A DNA stretch of 64,000 bases. Source: Pseudanabaena galeata CCNP1313. GTDB taxonomy: Bacteria; Cyanobacteriota; Cyanobacteriia; Pseudanabaenales; Pseudanabaenaceae. Below are positions 8,158 through 16,497 of this stretch, piece after piece (positions within the stretch are counted from its first letter, which is position 1; the number at the start of each line of letters is the position of its first letter). The notes below the pieces were generated by a model. That model ran no database searches, was not told the origin of the DNA, and saw only the letters and a list, made by a program, of their open reading frames with translations. The stretch spans positions 620,001-684,000 of the forward strand of contig NZ_CP112874.1 in NCBI RefSeq assembly GCF_029910235.1, read 5' to 3'. The translations under genes and the position numbers were made by a program.

Positions 8158-9054
8158 ATGACCACGAGCCTCACTAACAACGAATCAACATTTCAAAAGA
8201 TCGTGCGTCTTTTGCGTTGGCACAAACCCGCAGGAAGATTAATTTTGATGTTGCCTGCACTGTGGGCAACAGTAGCAGCAGCCAAAACTCAACACCAATT
8301 ACCACCCCTTGATTTATTGGGTGTAGTGATTCTTGGCAGTTTAGCGACCAGTGCCGCAGGCTGTGTGATTAATGATCTCTGGGATCGCGATATTGATCCA
8401 CAAGTCGATCGCACTAAAACCCGTCCTCTAGCCGAACGCTCTCTGTCAATCCAAGTAGGAATTGCAGTTTTACTAGTTGCGGGACTATGTGCGTTTTTAT
8501 TGTCAACCTACCTCAATCCCCTAAGCTTTGGGCTGTGCTTTGCCGCCGTACCTGTAATTGCTATTTATCCTGCTTGCAAGCGCTTTTTCCCAGTACCACA
8601 ACTGGTTTTATCGATCGCTTGGGGTTTTGCGGTACTAATTCCTTGGAGTGCAGTTACTGGTGGGCTTGATCGTTATGCTTGGGAGCTATGGACAGCCGTG
8701 ATCGCTTGGACAATGGGCTTTGACACAATCTATGCCATGAGCGATCGCACCGACGATCTTAAGGTTGGGGTTAAGTCTAGCGCCCTCTTTTTTGGAAGAT
8801 ATGTAACATTTGCGATCTCCATATTTTTAGCGATCGCCCTTGGATGCTTGATTTGGTTAGGTTGGGAGATTCAACTTGGTTACGCACACTACTTTGCTTG
8901 CTTGACGGCAGGAGTAATATGGATATGGCAATGTAACAGGCTGAGCCAAACTGAAATTCCTAGCGAGTTATATCAAAAAGCCTTTGGTCAAAATGTCTGG
9001 ATCGGCTTTATTATCCTTGCGGGAATGCTACCTTCAGCTTTAAGCATCGGTTAA
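8158..9054 (+). CDS. ubiA: 4-hydroxybenzoate polyprenyltransferase (UbiA family, plastoquinone synthesis)
   Basis: A 298-residue integral membrane prenyltransferase with about eight to nine hydrophobic segments. Both Asp-rich magnesium-diphosphate motifs are intact: NDLWDRDID (residues about 79-87) and the second, DRTDDLKVGVKS (about 196-207). In cyanobacteria this enzyme prenylates 4-hydroxybenzoate on the way to plastoquinone (slr0926 in Synechocystis). Length and motif spacing are normal. The related chlorophyll synthase ChlG and tocopherol prenyltransferases have different flanking residues, so the UbiA call is favoured. It is apparently monocistronic. Confidence 0.88.
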   Translation: MTTSLTNNESTFQKIVRLLRWHKPAGRLILMLPALWATVAAAKTQHQLPPLDLLGVVILGSLATSAAGCVINDLWDRDIDPQVDRTKTRPLAERSLSIQVGIAVLLVAGLCAFLLSTYLNPLSFGLCFAAVPVIAIYPACKRFFPVPQLVLSIAWGFAVLIPWSAVTGGLDRYAWELWTAVIAWTMGFDTIYAMSDRTDDLKVGVKSSALFFGRYVTFAISIFLAIALGCLIWLGWEIQLGYAHYFACLTAGVIWIWQCNRLSQTEIPSELYQKAFGQNVWIGFIILAGMLPSALSIG

Positions 9055-9148
9055 GAGAGCTTAACTACCCAGTCTCATACTCCTGACGCATGATGTCTAG
9101 CTAGCCTCAGTCTGTTAGTATCTAAGTTATAGATAGTAGAAAAAATAC

Positions 9149-9370
9149 ATGAGCAATATTAAAGAGAAAATCCTAGAAGAAGTACAGCAAGCCAGAGAGA
9201 CCTGCGAAGTTAGCGGTACTGGTTCCAAAGAATGTGCAGCTGCATGGGATGCAGTTGAAGAACTCCAAGCTGAGTCGTCACATCAAAAGCAATCAAAGGG
9301 TAAAAATTCCCTCGAAGTTTATTGTGACGATAATCCTGATGCTGCTGAGTGTCGCCTTTACGAAGATTAA
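9149..9370 (+). CDS. cp12: CP12 Calvin-cycle regulator
   Basis: A 73-residue acidic protein matching CP12. The N-terminal cysteine pair lies in ETCEVSGTGSKECAAAWDAVEEL, containing the AWDAVEEL core, and the C-terminal pair lies in YCDDNPDAAECRLYED. CP12 is disordered when reduced; when oxidised it forms two disulfides and locks GAPDH and phosphoribulokinase into an inactive complex in the dark. All four cysteines and the C-terminal ECRLYED GAPDH plug are present, so full function is expected. A strong hairpin terminator follows. Confidence 0.95.
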   Translation: MSNIKEKILEEVQQARETCEVSGTGSKECAAAWDAVEELQAESSHQKQSKGKNSLEVYCDDNPDAAECRLYED

Positions 9371-9380
9371 TTGCTAAAAA

Positions 9381-9442
9381 TTTGAGAAAAAACTAAAACC
9401 TTTGCCCCACACGTAGCGTGGGGCAAAGGTTTTAGTTTTTTA
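9381..9442 (+). terminator. Terminator of cp12
   Basis: Very long perfect stem: AAAACTAAAACCTTTGCC... paired with its complement, loop ACGTAGC region, followed by TTTTTT. About 24-bp arms. Confidence 0.8.
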
Positions 9443-9443
9443 T

Positions 9444-9632
9444 ACAGCAAAGGGGGCGTAAAGCGCCCCCTTTGCTATGTTTGATATGAAACACTAAAAT
9501 TTGTCTCTAAGCACGCAAATTTACAAGATTGTCAGTTACATTTAGAGTAAGGGACGCACGATTAAATAAAGAACCGATTTTTAGTAGCACGGTGAAGCCG
9601 CATCACTAAAAATCTAGTTATTTATTTAATCG
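9444..9632. repeat. Two further palindromes in the gap after cp12
   Basis: A hairpin AGCAAAGGGGGCG-TAAA-CGCCCCCTTTGCT lies at about 9445-9476. A longer imperfect inverted repeat pairs GATTAAATAAAGAACCGATT (from about 9561) with its complement ending near 9629. The 398-bp gap 9371-9768 holds no gene otherwise; the last 130 bp are the presumed promoter of the next gene. Confidence 0.6.
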
Positions 9633-9768
9633 CAAAGTCTTAACTTAGTTTAAGCACCTGTAAAGTAGCAAAACACTCTGGAAATATGGCAATTTTCAAT
9701 GAGAGAATTGTATTGATGTGGAACATCTATAGTTGCTAGAGAAATTTGTAGCCAATCGGGAATAGGGT

Positions 9769-11364
9769 ATGACACAACTAAGCGTTATGGACTTGGCAAA
9801 GCAAGGCGATCCCCATGCGATCGCGGCTTTGATCAATCGATCGCTAGCATCTAAAGGCATTCATGCTGAAGCTGAGCTAGAGGCAGAATGTCTAAAAATT
9901 TCCTTGCAAGCAACCCAAGTACCGAATCAAAAAGCGGTTGTGACAATTATTCATCGAGGTATGATCGTTTTACAGGTCAAGCAAATCAAGCGTGTCAAAA
10001 TTTTGACCTACCGCTCTGATAATCACTACTTAGCTTGGCAACATGAAATCGATCTAGAGCATGATCTAGGCGACGAACCGAAACAATCATTACCAAAGCC
10101 ACCGATTGCTAAGGATATTAACGTCGAGCAGGGTCAAAATATGGATCTTGTCAGTAATCCCAAAGGAGTCATCCTCGTGCAGAAGTTGTCTCAAATTCAG
10201 CAAAACCTCCAAGAATATCAAGATATTATTGTGCGCTTTACCGATGAGCAGGTGGGTACTGTGCGTTGCTTGACTACACTTACAGAATTAATTCAGGTAA
10301 TTAGCCAGCCAAGTTTCTTATTTGCGTCGGTGGCTTCTAATCCTAATTTACGGAGTTTGCTTGATACGATCGCCGAATCTAGTAAGACTGATCAGCATGG
10401 CGATCAAGTAATTACCAATCTATCGATATTGCAACCCGGCCAACAATGGCAAAAAGCCAAAATCCGTCTAGTTACTAAGATATTTTTAGAGCCTGCTGAC
10501 CTTGTTCAAGATCAAGATGAGCCAGAAGTCCCACACCAAGGCATCACCTTGGATTTGGCAGAAAGCAAGCCTGAGCCTATTACTGATAATGATCCAGAGT
10601 TAGATTTAGCTAGTCCTAGTCCAGAAATTTCTCCAGATCATTCTTCTAATCCAATAGATAATCTCGACTCAGATTCCAACTTGACACCAGTTACGACTGA
10701 TTCTTTGTTTGATGATTTTCCAGAAACATCATCACCAAGGTTTGAAGAGAATCAGTCAATTTCAGAATCTGGCATAAATAATAATGGAGATTCAATTACA
10801 GCAAGTTCTTTATTTGATGATTTTCCAGAGCCATTACGCTCAAGTTCTCAACCAGTGCAAATCATTAATGATATAACTGAGAACTCTGATTTTTCGGATT
10901 CTCTATTCGATGACTTTATGAATGTGGATTCAGTAAATAGTTATGTTGAGAGTAAAAATCTATCTATTGATCAAGTCAACCAAGAAACAAATTCAGCAAA
11001 TACAGATGATGATTTGTTTGATAATTTCTCCTCAAGCGATCGCACTGCTGTGGCATCTGTAGAATCAGACATAACTGAGTTGGAAAGTGATATTGATACA
11101 ATTAAATCAAGAATTCCCAAACAAAATTTAGACGAATTGTTGCAGCTAATGGATGAGGAAGAACAAACTGGACAATCTCAAACTATTAACAACGCACTTG
11201 AGAAAGACAAAATAAAATTAGCCTCAGATCTAGGAGCGACGACCATAGAGAGAATATTAGGCAATATGGAAACTATTTCCCTCAATGGTTCAGATTCTTC
11301 ATCTTCATCTAATTTTGTCACGTTAGAAGATTTTTCAGAAGACTTAAATTCTATCGGTTTCTAA
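9769..11364 (+). CDS. Uncharacterised protein with repeated LFD[DN]F motifs
   Basis: A 531-residue protein. Residues 1-100 look like a folded domain found at the N-terminus of other cyanobacterial proteins (SVMDLAKQGDPHAIAALINR, then HRGMIVLQVKQIKR). Residues 120-240 are helical then beta-rich. From residue 240 on the chain is acidic, Ser/Asp-rich and probably disordered, and it carries four spaced copies of a short motif: SLFDDFPE (near base 10700), SLFDDFPE (10804), SLFDDFM (10897) and DLFDNF (11005). Such spaced repeats usually bind a partner many times. I do not recognise the protein. No signal peptide or membrane segment is visible. Confidence 0.65.
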   Translation: MTQLSVMDLAKQGDPHAIAALINRSLASKGIHAEAELEAECLKISLQATQVPNQKAVVTIIHRGMIVLQVKQIKRVKILTYRSDNHYLAWQHEIDLEHDLGDEPKQSLPKPPIAKDINVEQGQNMDLVSNPKGVILVQKLSQIQQNLQEYQDIIVRFTDEQVGTVRCLTTLTELIQVISQPSFLFASVASNPNLRSLLDTIAESSKTDQHGDQVITNLSILQPGQQWQKAKIRLVTKIFLEPADLVQDQDEPEVPHQGITLDLAESKPEPITDNDPELDLASPSPEISPDHSSNPIDNLDSDSNLTPVTTDSLFDDFPETSSPRFEENQSISESGINNNGDSITASSLFDDFPEPLRSSSQPVQIINDITENSDFSDSLFDDFMNVDSVNSYVESKNLSIDQVNQETNSANTDDDLFDNFSSSDRTAVASVESDITELESDIDTIKSRIPKQNLDELLQLMDEEEQTGQSQTINNALEKDKIKLASDLGATTIERILGNMETISLNGSDSSSSSNFVTLEDFSEDLNSIGF

Positions 11365-11473
11365 GAAACAAACTAAGTAACTGATGTTACATGAAACGCT
11401 GAGATTATGGCTTGGAGACCAAGCCTCTACCTTTACAAATATGTAGGGATTTGGTCTCCAAATCCTCTTCCGT

Positions 11474-11512
11474 AAAAGCACAAAATGGCATCGCCATTTT
11501 GTGCTTTTTTAT
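11474..11512. terminator. Convergent terminator
   Basis: AAAAGCACAAAATGGC-ATC-GCCATTTTGTGCTTTTTT, a 16-bp perfect stem with A-run and T-run on either side. It lies between two convergent genes and serves both; it overlaps the stop of the minus-strand gene. Confidence 0.8.
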
Positions 11513-12774
11513 TGTTTTTCTGTTAACTGCTCACAAATCTCGACTAAACGGAAGTTAGCAGGAAATTTCCCATCTGCCTTAATTTGTTTAACATATTCCG
11601 AAGGAATGCGCCAAAGCAGTTTGAGATCTAGAGCCTTGATGATATCTCCGTGATCGATTACCCCAGCAACTGAACCCACAGGCGATCGCACAATTACATA
11701 ACGCAATTGTTTTTGTTCGAGTAAATTCACAACCGTGGAAATTGGTGTTTTAAGCTCAACTGTATCAATGTCATTTAAGGTTGTGACGAGAGATTGCAAG
11801 GACTTTGCCTGCCACTCACTACTATCAATATTGCGAATCGCACTGGCCGAAATGATGCCGCGATCGCGACCATTGGAAGAAGCGATATAAATTGGATTTG
11901 CATCTTTATCTTCCATTAACAAGAATTTATCCGCAAATTCACGCAATGAGATTTCCGCATCAACTAAGCGAAAATCTCTGGTCATCGCTGCTTCAGCATT
12001 AATATCGAGTAGAGCCTGTTGTAAATTGTTGAGATAGAGATAGCCACCTGCACTCCCAAATAGGAACCATCCGATAATTACCAAAAACAGTCCGCCAATA
12101 GGACTGCTAAACATTACCAATCCCCCCAAAATCATCGTCAAGATCCCACAAAACTGCCCTGATCGCGCCGCCCATCGGATACCTGTATAGCGATCGCCTG
12201 TGAGCTTCCAAACCACGGCTTTGAGAATATGACCACCTTCAAAAGGTAATGCAGGAATAAGGCTAAACACCCCAAAGATAAGATTGATGCGGGCAATATT
12301 CAGGGCAATCATTGTCCAAATAGTGCGAATACTGCCAATACTATCGGGTAAGGTTTCAATAGTTTTAGGATTGCTAGAAAAAATCACATCCCCTGCTATT
12401 AGCCAAGCTGCCGTAAATCCAATCACACTCAAAACTAAGCTCACCAAAGGTCCTGAGATGGCAATACTAAATACTGAGAAAGGATCTTTGGCTTCTTGTT
12501 CAACAGTATTAGCTCCCCCCATGAATTGAATATTGATCGCGTTGATTTCTACGCCACGAGCCTTAGATATGACTGCATGGGCAATTTTATTGAAGGCGAT
12601 CGATAAAAAGAAAAGTATGGCGGTGATAGCGCCATAGCCTAGAGAAAAAGATGGCGATAACTTCGTATAGGCAGCACTCAGCCAAACAGCTAGAAAGCCG
12701 AGGACGAGAAACCATGATGAATCAATGTAGATGGGAATGCTAGAAATGCTGCCGATGCGGATACCGCCTCTCAT
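11509..12774 (-). CDS. Site-2-protease-like (M50) membrane protein with CBS pair, catalytic motif degenerate
   Basis: A 421-residue protein. Residues 1-235 give six hydrophobic segments arranged as in M50/S2P rhomboid-independent intramembrane proteases; residues 265-395 form a CBS-domain pair (ASAIRNIDSSEW, LRYVIVRSPVGSVAGVIDHGDI). The zinc motif that should read HExxH is NKIAH at residues 62-66, so the first His and the catalytic Glu are replaced. The second motif is LIPALPFEGGH (171-181) where active enzymes have LDGGR, so the third ligand Asp is Glu. The fold is clear, proteolysis is unlikely. It could be a regulator, chaperone or decoy of an active S2P. Confidence 0.85.
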   Translation of the reverse strand: MRGGIRIGSISSIPIYIDSSWFLVLGFLAVWLSAAYTKLSPSFSLGYGAITAILFFLSIAFNKIAHAVISKARGVEINAINIQFMGGANTVEQEAKDPFSVFSIAISGPLVSLVLSVIGFTAAWLIAGDVIFSSNPKTIETLPDSIGSIRTIWTMIALNIARINLIFGVFSLIPALPFEGGHILKAVVWKLTGDRYTGIRWAARSGQFCGILTMILGGLVMFSSPIGGLFLVIIGWFLFGSAGGYLYLNNLQQALLDINAEAAMTRDFRLVDAEISLREFADKFLLMEDKDANPIYIASSNGRDRGIISASAIRNIDSSEWQAKSLQSLVTTLNDIDTVELKTPISTVVNLLEQKQLRYVIVRSPVGSVAGVIDHGDIIKALDLKLLWRIPSEYVKQIKADGKFPANFRLVEICEQLTEKQ

Positions 12775-12850
12775 GATATGCCTGTCCTAAATTTTTGTAC
12801 TGATTGGCGCTGAAAGCTTTTGATTACATTTTATCGCAATCCTCAAAATG

Positions 12851-12888
12851 TTTAAGAATAAAGGCGTGCGAAGCACGCCTTTATTCTG
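12851..12888. repeat. Hairpin upstream of the S2P-like gene
   Basis: AGAATAAAGGCGTGC-GAA-GCACGCCTTTATTCT, 15-bp perfect arms, centred on GTGCGAAGCAC. The AGGCGTTAATA-type right part is found again inverted near 13374, so it is also part of the outermost layer of the nested repeat 12888-13390. Confidence 0.65.
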
Positions 12889-12970
12889 GCGTACTTGACA
12901 CACCAAATACTAGAACCCCCTCTAACTCCCCCTTGGAAGGGGGAGAACTTAGACTTCTCCCCTTCCAAGG

Positions 12971-13316
12971 CTACCGTGTACACACAAGTCATAAAACCTA
13001 ATCAAGTCAATAATTAATCGCCCCCTAGCCCGCAATTCTGGGGGAACAAGAAATTAAAACTGATGTTACGTAGAACTTAGATGGTAGACCTCTTGCTGCT
13101 AGCGAAGCAGGGCAAGCACGGGGGCATTGCCCCTACCTCAAAATTTAGAGGTTACTGTAGGGGCTGTGCCCCCGTGCCAGCCCTAGACCTTTGCTATGAC
13201 AGGAATTCCTTCCACGTAACATCAGTTAAAAGTCTTTCAAAGTCCCCCAGAATTGGGGGATTTAGGGGGCTTAGATCAGTCGAAACGTAGGCAGTTGACT
13301 TGTGTGTACACGGTAG
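12971..13316. mobile_element. 346-bp MITE with perfect 20-bp terminal inverted repeats and 9-bp target duplication
   Basis: The ends read CTACCGTGTACACACAAGTC on the left and its exact reverse complement on the right (20 of 20). Both sides are flanked by CTTCCAAGG (12962-12970 and 13317-13325), a perfect 9-bp target-site duplication. The element holds no gene; inside are a CCCCCAGAATTGGGGG-type palindrome and a second inverted repeat AACTGATGTTACGT (13058-13075 and 13210-13227). It sits in an older hairpin (CCCCCTTGGAAGG... paired with CCTTCC...), which itself lies inside the CTTGACACACC inverted repeat (12893-12903, 13358-13368). Confidence 0.85.
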
Positions 13317-13378
13317 CTTCCAAGGGGGGACTGAGGGGGGGCGAAAATTTGAGCGGTGTGTCAAGTATATTAACGCCT

Positions 13379-14689
13379 TTATTCTTGGATATGAAGATAA
13401 GAGATCGCCTCTTCTTTAGTATGAATTTCACGATCAATCATGGCAAATTTTAGGCGTTGCAATATTTCGCCCATTTGCTTACCTGTTGCATATCCAAGTT
13501 GCTGGAGATCCGCACCTGTTAAGGGAGACTTGACTAGTTGCCATTGGCTAAGATAGTGCCAAATAATTTGCCGTTGAGCAGGTTCACTTTTTACACCCGC
13601 CAAGATTAACGACTGAGTATCAAATTTTTGCAGACTTTGGGTGATATCTGACTTTTTTAAACCAACTTTTGTTAAATCTGGCAAGTATGTTGTTAAATCT
13701 GCTAATTTCTGCTGTCTTGTTTTTTGTTCAGGGGTTAGCCCAAGATCCAGTTGAGTCGCGATCTGATGGGGCAAATAGGATAACAATAACTCCAAGCCTA
13801 GTTGCATCGGTGCATAACTTTTGAGTTCTAATCGATTGAGCAACTTGAGCCAATATTGCGATCGCCGCCATTGATGCTTAAACGAATTAGCTAAATCTGC
13901 GGGTAGTTTTAACTCTGGATGAATACATCGCAATGCACCCAATTTTTGCAACAGTTCAAACATTTCCCCTGCCCTAGGCTCACCAAGAGTATAAAGCAAC
14001 TCCGATCGCAGTCTAGCGCCACCGATCGCATCATGAAGACCACTAGAAGTAGTCTTGATAATTTCTCTATAGGTTTCTGGGGCGATCGCCAAATCTAGGC
14101 GCACAGCAAAACGCACAGCCCGAAATAATCGACGCGGATCTTCGGCAAAGCTACCTACACGAATGGCGCGTACCTGTTTATTGACTAAATCTGCTAGCCC
14201 ATTAAAGCGATCGATTACTTCGCCTTTAATTCCCAATTGCGAATCTAGCTCTATAGCTAGGGCATTCACCGTAAAATCACGTCGCCACAGATCCTCTTCG
14301 AGAGTCGTCGCGATCACCTGTGGATTTGCGCCAGCATAGGCATAAATCTCTCGCCGTGCTGTCGCCATGTCCATTTCAAAGTCTTGAGCATCATCTTGCC
14401 AAATCAATGCTGCTGTCTGAAATTTTTCATGGATTTGTAATTTTGATGCAGGAAAAAGCTCATGCAAAGCGATCGCCACCTTTATCCCCGCTTGCTCAGC
14501 TCCATCGAAAACTAAGTCTAGATCTTTAGGGAAAGGTAGTGTTTTTTGATTTTGCCTAACAATGGCATCGCGCACAATTCCACCAACTGCAAAAGCTCGT
14601 AAATTCAAATCATGGGCGATCTTTGCTGTCGTTAAGATAACTTGCCATTGTAGAAGACTAAAAAAACATTCAAAATTGGGCAAATACAT
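13379..14689 (-). CDS. cca: CCA-adding enzyme / tRNA nucleotidyltransferase family
   Basis: A 436-residue class II nucleotidyltransferase starting at ATG 14689. An upstream TTG at 14710 lies inside the terminator hairpin of the preceding gene and is rejected. The N-terminus has the catalytic FAVGGIVRDAIV and the metal-binding DLDLVF; RRDFTVNALAIEL and the RLFRAVRFAVRLDL block identify the neck domain. It repairs or adds the 3' CCA of tRNAs, which fits the tRNA-Ala here that lacks an encoded CCA. Some cyanobacteria split A-adding and CC-adding activities between paralogues; motifs alone do not settle which this is. Confidence 0.85.
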   Translation of the reverse strand: MYLPNFECFFSLLQWQVILTTAKIAHDLNLRAFAVGGIVRDAIVRQNQKTLPFPKDLDLVFDGAEQAGIKVAIALHELFPASKLQIHEKFQTAALIWQDDAQDFEMDMATARREIYAYAGANPQVIATTLEEDLWRRDFTVNALAIELDSQLGIKGEVIDRFNGLADLVNKQVRAIRVGSFAEDPRRLFRAVRFAVRLDLAIAPETYREIIKTTSSGLHDAIGGARLRSELLYTLGEPRAGEMFELLQKLGALRCIHPELKLPADLANSFKHQWRRSQYWLKLLNRLELKSYAPMQLGLELLLSYLPHQIATQLDLGLTPEQKTRQQKLADLTTYLPDLTKVGLKKSDITQSLQKFDTQSLILAGVKSEPAQRQIIWHYLSQWQLVKSPLTGADLQQLGYATGKQMGEILQRLKFAMIDREIHTKEEAISYLHIQE

Positions 14690-14700
14690 AGCTTTTATGT

Positions 14701-14727
14701 GAGAAAACAAGCTTTGCTTGTTTTCTC
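14701..14727 (-). terminator. Hairpin between the LOG-family gene and cca
   Basis: GAGAAAACAAGC-TTT-GCTTGTTTTCTC, 12-bp perfect arms, five bases behind the LOG-family stop codon. Confidence 0.65.
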
Positions 14728-14732
14728 AATAG

Positions 14733-15803
14733 TTAACGTTGTTCGGGATGACAAATTAGCGGATTACCGCTATCACAAGTGTCATTGATTGCGGCGATTA
14801 ACTCATATAAACGTCCAAACCCATGCTGATTAAAGTGCATCGCTAAACGCGGCAAATCAATAATGTGTGGCTCATTCGCCTCCTTAGGAAGAGCTGCACT
14901 ACGTTCGATCCTGCCACGAATTAAAATATCGCTGAAATTATCATTTAGGCGCTCTAAATGTTCATCAGTAATTTCAACATGCAACCGAATTACGAATAAA
15001 TCCCCAACCCATCGACAAGAGTGATAAACACTATAAAACGAAGCAATAAATTGGCAAGCTTCATCAATATCATCAGTGATTTTATATAAACTTCGGTCTT
15101 CTTTCGTTATCAAACCTCTTTCGAGCAAATTATTCTGGACAAATACATCCCAGTCATTCCAATAGTCACCACCCTTTTTATCCATTAATACAATCGGGCG
15201 CGGCGTTGTTCTTCCTGTTTGGCAAAGTGTCAAACATTCAAAAAACTCATCTTGTGTGCCGAAGCCCCCAGGAAAAAGCGCGATCGCATCGCTTTCTTTT
15301 ATAAAATACAATTTGCGCGTAAAGAAATAACGAAATCTGACTAGTCGTGAGGCTTCAGCTAGAAATCCATTACTTGATTGCTCAAAGGGCAGAGTAATAT
15401 TTAAACCAAAGGAATTATTACCTGCGCCTTCATTGCCTGCCGCCATGATGCCGCCCCCAGCACCAGTAATCACCATAAACCCTTGCTTGGTGATTTTCTC
15501 GGAGAACTCAAAAGCCTGACGATATTCAGGGGCATTCACATCAGTACGTGCTGAGCCAAAGATACTCACTTTTCGGTTAAAGCGATGGGGATAAAACATA
15601 GCGATCGCTTTTTGCATATCCTGCAAAGAACCCGCCAGAATTTTCCAGTCTAACCGCTCTGCCTCGGCTTGACTCAATTGGGTAATTGCTTTTAAGGCGC
15701 TGTAAATTAGCTCTCCATGCTCAGTTGATTCAAGGCTATCAACGAGCTTATGTAAATCATGAGAAAGAGCTTCGATGTCTGAACTTGAAGGAATTTTAGC
15801 CAT
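14733..15803 (-). CDS. LOG family protein (TIGR00730-like Rossmann fold)
   Basis: A 356-residue protein. Residues about 80-270 form the lysine-decarboxylase-like/LOG Rossmann domain: KVSIFGSART, then VITGAGGGIMAAGNEGA and the signature PGGFGTQDEFFE with the catalytic Arg and Glu (SRLVRFRYFFTRK). LOG proteins release free cytokinin-type bases from nucleotide monophosphates in several organisms; many bacterial members are simply nucleotide 5'-monophosphate phosphoribohydrolases. The N-terminal 75-residue helical extension and the C-terminal 90 residues are typical of the longer cyanobacterial form. Its substrate is not deducible here. Confidence 0.82.
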   Translation of the reverse strand: MAKIPSSSDIEALSHDLHKLVDSLESTEHGELIYSALKAITQLSQAEAERLDWKILAGSLQDMQKAIAMFYPHRFNRKVSIFGSARTDVNAPEYRQAFEFSEKITKQGFMVITGAGGGIMAAGNEGAGNNSFGLNITLPFEQSSNGFLAEASRLVRFRYFFTRKLYFIKESDAIALFPGGFGTQDEFFECLTLCQTGRTTPRPIVLMDKKGGDYWNDWDVFVQNNLLERGLITKEDRSLYKITDDIDEACQFIASFYSVYHSCRWVGDLFVIRLHVEITDEHLERLNDNFSDILIRGRIERSAALPKEANEPHIIDLPRLAMHFNQHGFGRLYELIAAINDTCDSGNPLICHPEQR

Positions 15804-15985
15804 ATAGATTAATATTAAGCCGCGCTTGGCATGTAATTACCCCCTCTCTATTTTTGATGGTGTGGCTTTGCCTTGCGATCAAAAATCGATTCTTTATTTT
15901 ACGGCTAAGCCCTAATGTTTATTGTTCGCCTTTTGATAGGATAATAAGTAAGTAATAAAAATTAACAAAAAATTAACACTCAGCT

Positions 15986-16285
15986 ATGGCAAACATTACG
16001 TTTGTGAATGAAGGAAAAGAGGCGATCGCGATGGACGGCGCAAACCTTCGCATAAAAGCTCTCGAAAACAACATCGACATCTATAAATTTGTTGCGAAGC
16101 TCACTAACTGTAATGGTTATGGACAATGTGCCACCTGTGTCGTTGAGATTGTCGATGGGCTTGAAAACCTATCACCAAAAACTGACTTTGAAGAAAAAAA
16201 GCTTAAAAACAAACCCAATAATTATCGTCTCGCTTGTCAAACTTTGGTCAATCAAGGAAATGTAAGTGTAAAGACCAAACCATAG
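15986..16285 (+). CDS. 2Fe-2S ferredoxin
   Basis: A 99-residue ferredoxin. The four ligands are seen in [11 protein letters not shown] (C-x5-C-x2-C) and RLACQT. It differs from photosynthetic PetF, which has C-x4-C-x2-C and is more acidic; this is the adrenodoxin-like spacing also seen in the ferredoxin gene at 1724-2218. The start ATG is preceded by a long run of A and T. It stands alone between a divergent LOG gene and dnaJ. The electron partner is unknown. Confidence 0.82.
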   Translation: MANITFVNEGKEAIAMDGANLRIKALENNIDIYKFVAKLTNCNGYGQCATCVVEIVDGLENLSPKTDFEEKKLKNKPNNYRLACQTLVNQGNVSVKTKP

Positions 16286-16287
16286 TT

Positions 16288-16392
16288 TTTTTGCTATTAG
16301 CTTTTGGCTTTTAGCTTTTAGGCTGTATAACTAAAACTTAGGAAGAAATTCAATAGCCAAAAGCTAATCGCTAACCGCTATTAGCTAAAGAT
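16288..16392. repeat. Degenerate heptamer repeats, inverted
   Basis: Units such as TTAGCTT, TTGGCTT, TTAGCTT occur in a row from about 16297, and the complementary series AGCCAAAAGCTAATCGCTAA follows from about 16352. This matches the short tandem heptamer type of cyanobacterial repeat and forms a long imperfect inverted repeat. Confidence 0.55.
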
Positions 16393-16497
16393 GTGCGGTA
16401 AAACGTACTCCTACTTGTGTGTCCGAACCAACGATTAAGTGCTACGTTAAACTAGAATAATTGTCTATGAATCCTTTAGGCGACAGAGAAACCCCCT

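Noticed and set aside
12804-13453. Three short plus-strand open frames in the nested repeat region
   Set aside because: They translate palindromic repeats and MITE ends; no family resemblance, no ribosome-binding site.
14690-14710. Longer cca start at the TTG at 14710
   Set aside because: That TTG lies in the arm of a terminator hairpin; the ATG at 14689 fits the family better.
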